Shown here: positions 5,332 to 5,910 of the stretch, in pieces
Layout of the letters: the number at the start of each line of letters is the position of its first letter
How positions within the stretch are numbered: position 1 is the stretch's first letter
Notes under the pieces: generated by a model
What the model was told of the DNA's origin: nothing
Databases searched by the model: none
The model's input: the letters and a program-made list of their open reading frames with translations, nothing else
Translations under genes and position numbers: made by a program
Assembly: GCA_009704555.1 (NCBI GenBank)
Contig: WLDY01000045.1
Location: forward strand, 1 to 5,910
From: Actinomycetota bacterium
GTDB lineage: Bacteria; Actinomycetota; Actinomycetes; Nanopelagicales; Nanopelagicaceae
Direction: 5' to 3'
DNA length: 5,910 nt

Positions 5332-5910
5332 ATGGCTCGATATACCGGCGCAGATTGCAAGCGTTGCCGACGCGAGAAAGTGAAGCTCTTCCTGAAGGGC
5401 TCGAAGTGCGATGGACCGAAGTGTCCGATCGAATCACGTCCATACCCACCAGGGCAGCATGGTCGTGCCCGTGCGAAGGAGTCCGAGTACCTACTCCAGA
5501 TGCGCGAGAAGCAGAAGTGCGCTCGCATCTACGGTGTGCTCGAGAAGCAGTTCCGCGGTTACTACACCGAGGCATCACGTCTCGCTGGTAAGACCGGTGA
5601 CAACTTGCTCATCCTCCTTGAGACCCGTCTCGACAATGTCGTCTATCGCGCAGGCTTCGCAAAGAGCCGCGATATGGCGCGCCAACTCGTACGCCATGGC
5701 CACTTCTTGGTCAACGGCAAGAAGGTCGACATTCCGTCTTATCGAGTGAGCGCATTCGACATCATCGATCTCCATAAGGACTCACATGACCTCACACCAT
5801 TCATCGTCGCAAGCGCTGAGTTCGGTGAGAAGTCGGTCCCATCCTGGATCGAGGTGGTCGCATCACAGATGCGGATCATCGTCCACTCACTACCTAATCG
5901 ATCGATCATC
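5332..5910 (+). CDS. rpsD: 30S ribosomal protein S4, 3' partial
   Basis: The first 193 residues are present and the frame runs off the window. About 10-15 residues, the usual EQLIVE(Y/F)YSK-like tail, are missing. S4 nucleates 30S assembly on the 16S 5' domain and forms part of the mRNA entry helicase. In E. coli it also represses its own alpha operon. The N-terminal zinc site is intact with C9, C12, C26 and C31, the same positions as in Thermus S4. PYPPGQHGR follows at 38-45, and the S4 RNA-binding domain begins around residue 98 (TRLDNVVYRAGFAKSRDMARQLVRHGHF is its start, in two blocks). The PSWIEV segment near the end is typical. It resembles MARYTG-type actinobacterial S4 proteins but keeps the cysteines that mycobacterial S4 lacks. 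rpoA and rplQ would be expected next. Confidence 0.97.
   Translation, partial: MARYTGADCKRCRREKVKLFLKGSKCDGPKCPIESRPYPPGQHGRARAKESEYLLQMREKQKCARIYGVLEKQFRGYYTEASRLAGKTGDNLLILLETRLDNVVYRAGFAKSRDMARQLVRHGHFLVNGKKVDIPSYRVSAFDIIDLHKDSHDLTPFIVASAEFGEKSVPSWIEVVASQMRIIVHSLPNRSII

Noticed and set aside
1..5910. Frequent GATC/GATCTC words as a possible uptake or methylation signal
   Set aside because: They fall mostly in coding frames as GAG-ATC-TC or similar codon pairs, which codon preference explains.

Overview
Every gene I can support in this window is on the + strand. It reads as the junction between a short accessory metabolic gene run and the start of a core ribosomal-protein operon. The infA-rpmJ-rpsM-rpsK-rpsD order is common in bacteria. 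The S4 and S13 protein character, the GTG/TTG starts and the moderately GC-rich coding suggest an actinobacterium, perhaps an aquatic or environmental lineage. That assignment is an inference from protein resemblance and no search was run.

Bases 1-3865 hold four tightly packed genes. They are the 3' part of an Ldh2-family malate/lactate/sulfolactate-type dehydrogenase, a UPF0324 (YeiH/TauZ-like) membrane protein whose ATG overlaps the dehydrogenase stop, a tandem-GNAT acetyltransferase after a 36-base gap, and a NagA-like deacetylase whose GTG overlaps the GNAT stop. The first pair recalls sulfonate (sulfolactate) catabolism, in which a ComC-type dehydrogenase and a COG2855 sulfate exporter are known partners. 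The second pair could act on amino sugars, but its substrate cannot be read from sequence. The NagA-like protein is unusually short at both ends and keeps its core catalytic residues.

Bases 3866-4003 are a gene-free leader with a plausible promoter and several small hairpins. infA follows with a TTG start, then rpmJ (GTG start, 37 codons), rpsM, rpsK and the first 193 codons of rpsD, which runs off the window. The usual secY-adk-map neighbours upstream of infA are absent and the accessory genes sit there instead.

The most striking non-coding signal is the 126-base gap between rpmJ and rpsM. It can fold into a four-way junction: a closing helix around three hairpins. The loop of the middle hairpin is perfectly complementary over 7 bases to a segment just upstream of the rpsM ribosome-binding site, giving a well-formed H-type pseudoknot. 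Its position matches that of the S4-regulated alpha-operon leader of E. coli, and S4 is encoded downstream. It is therefore a strong candidate for an autoregulatory ribosomal-protein leader, apparently of a different architecture from the E. coli element.
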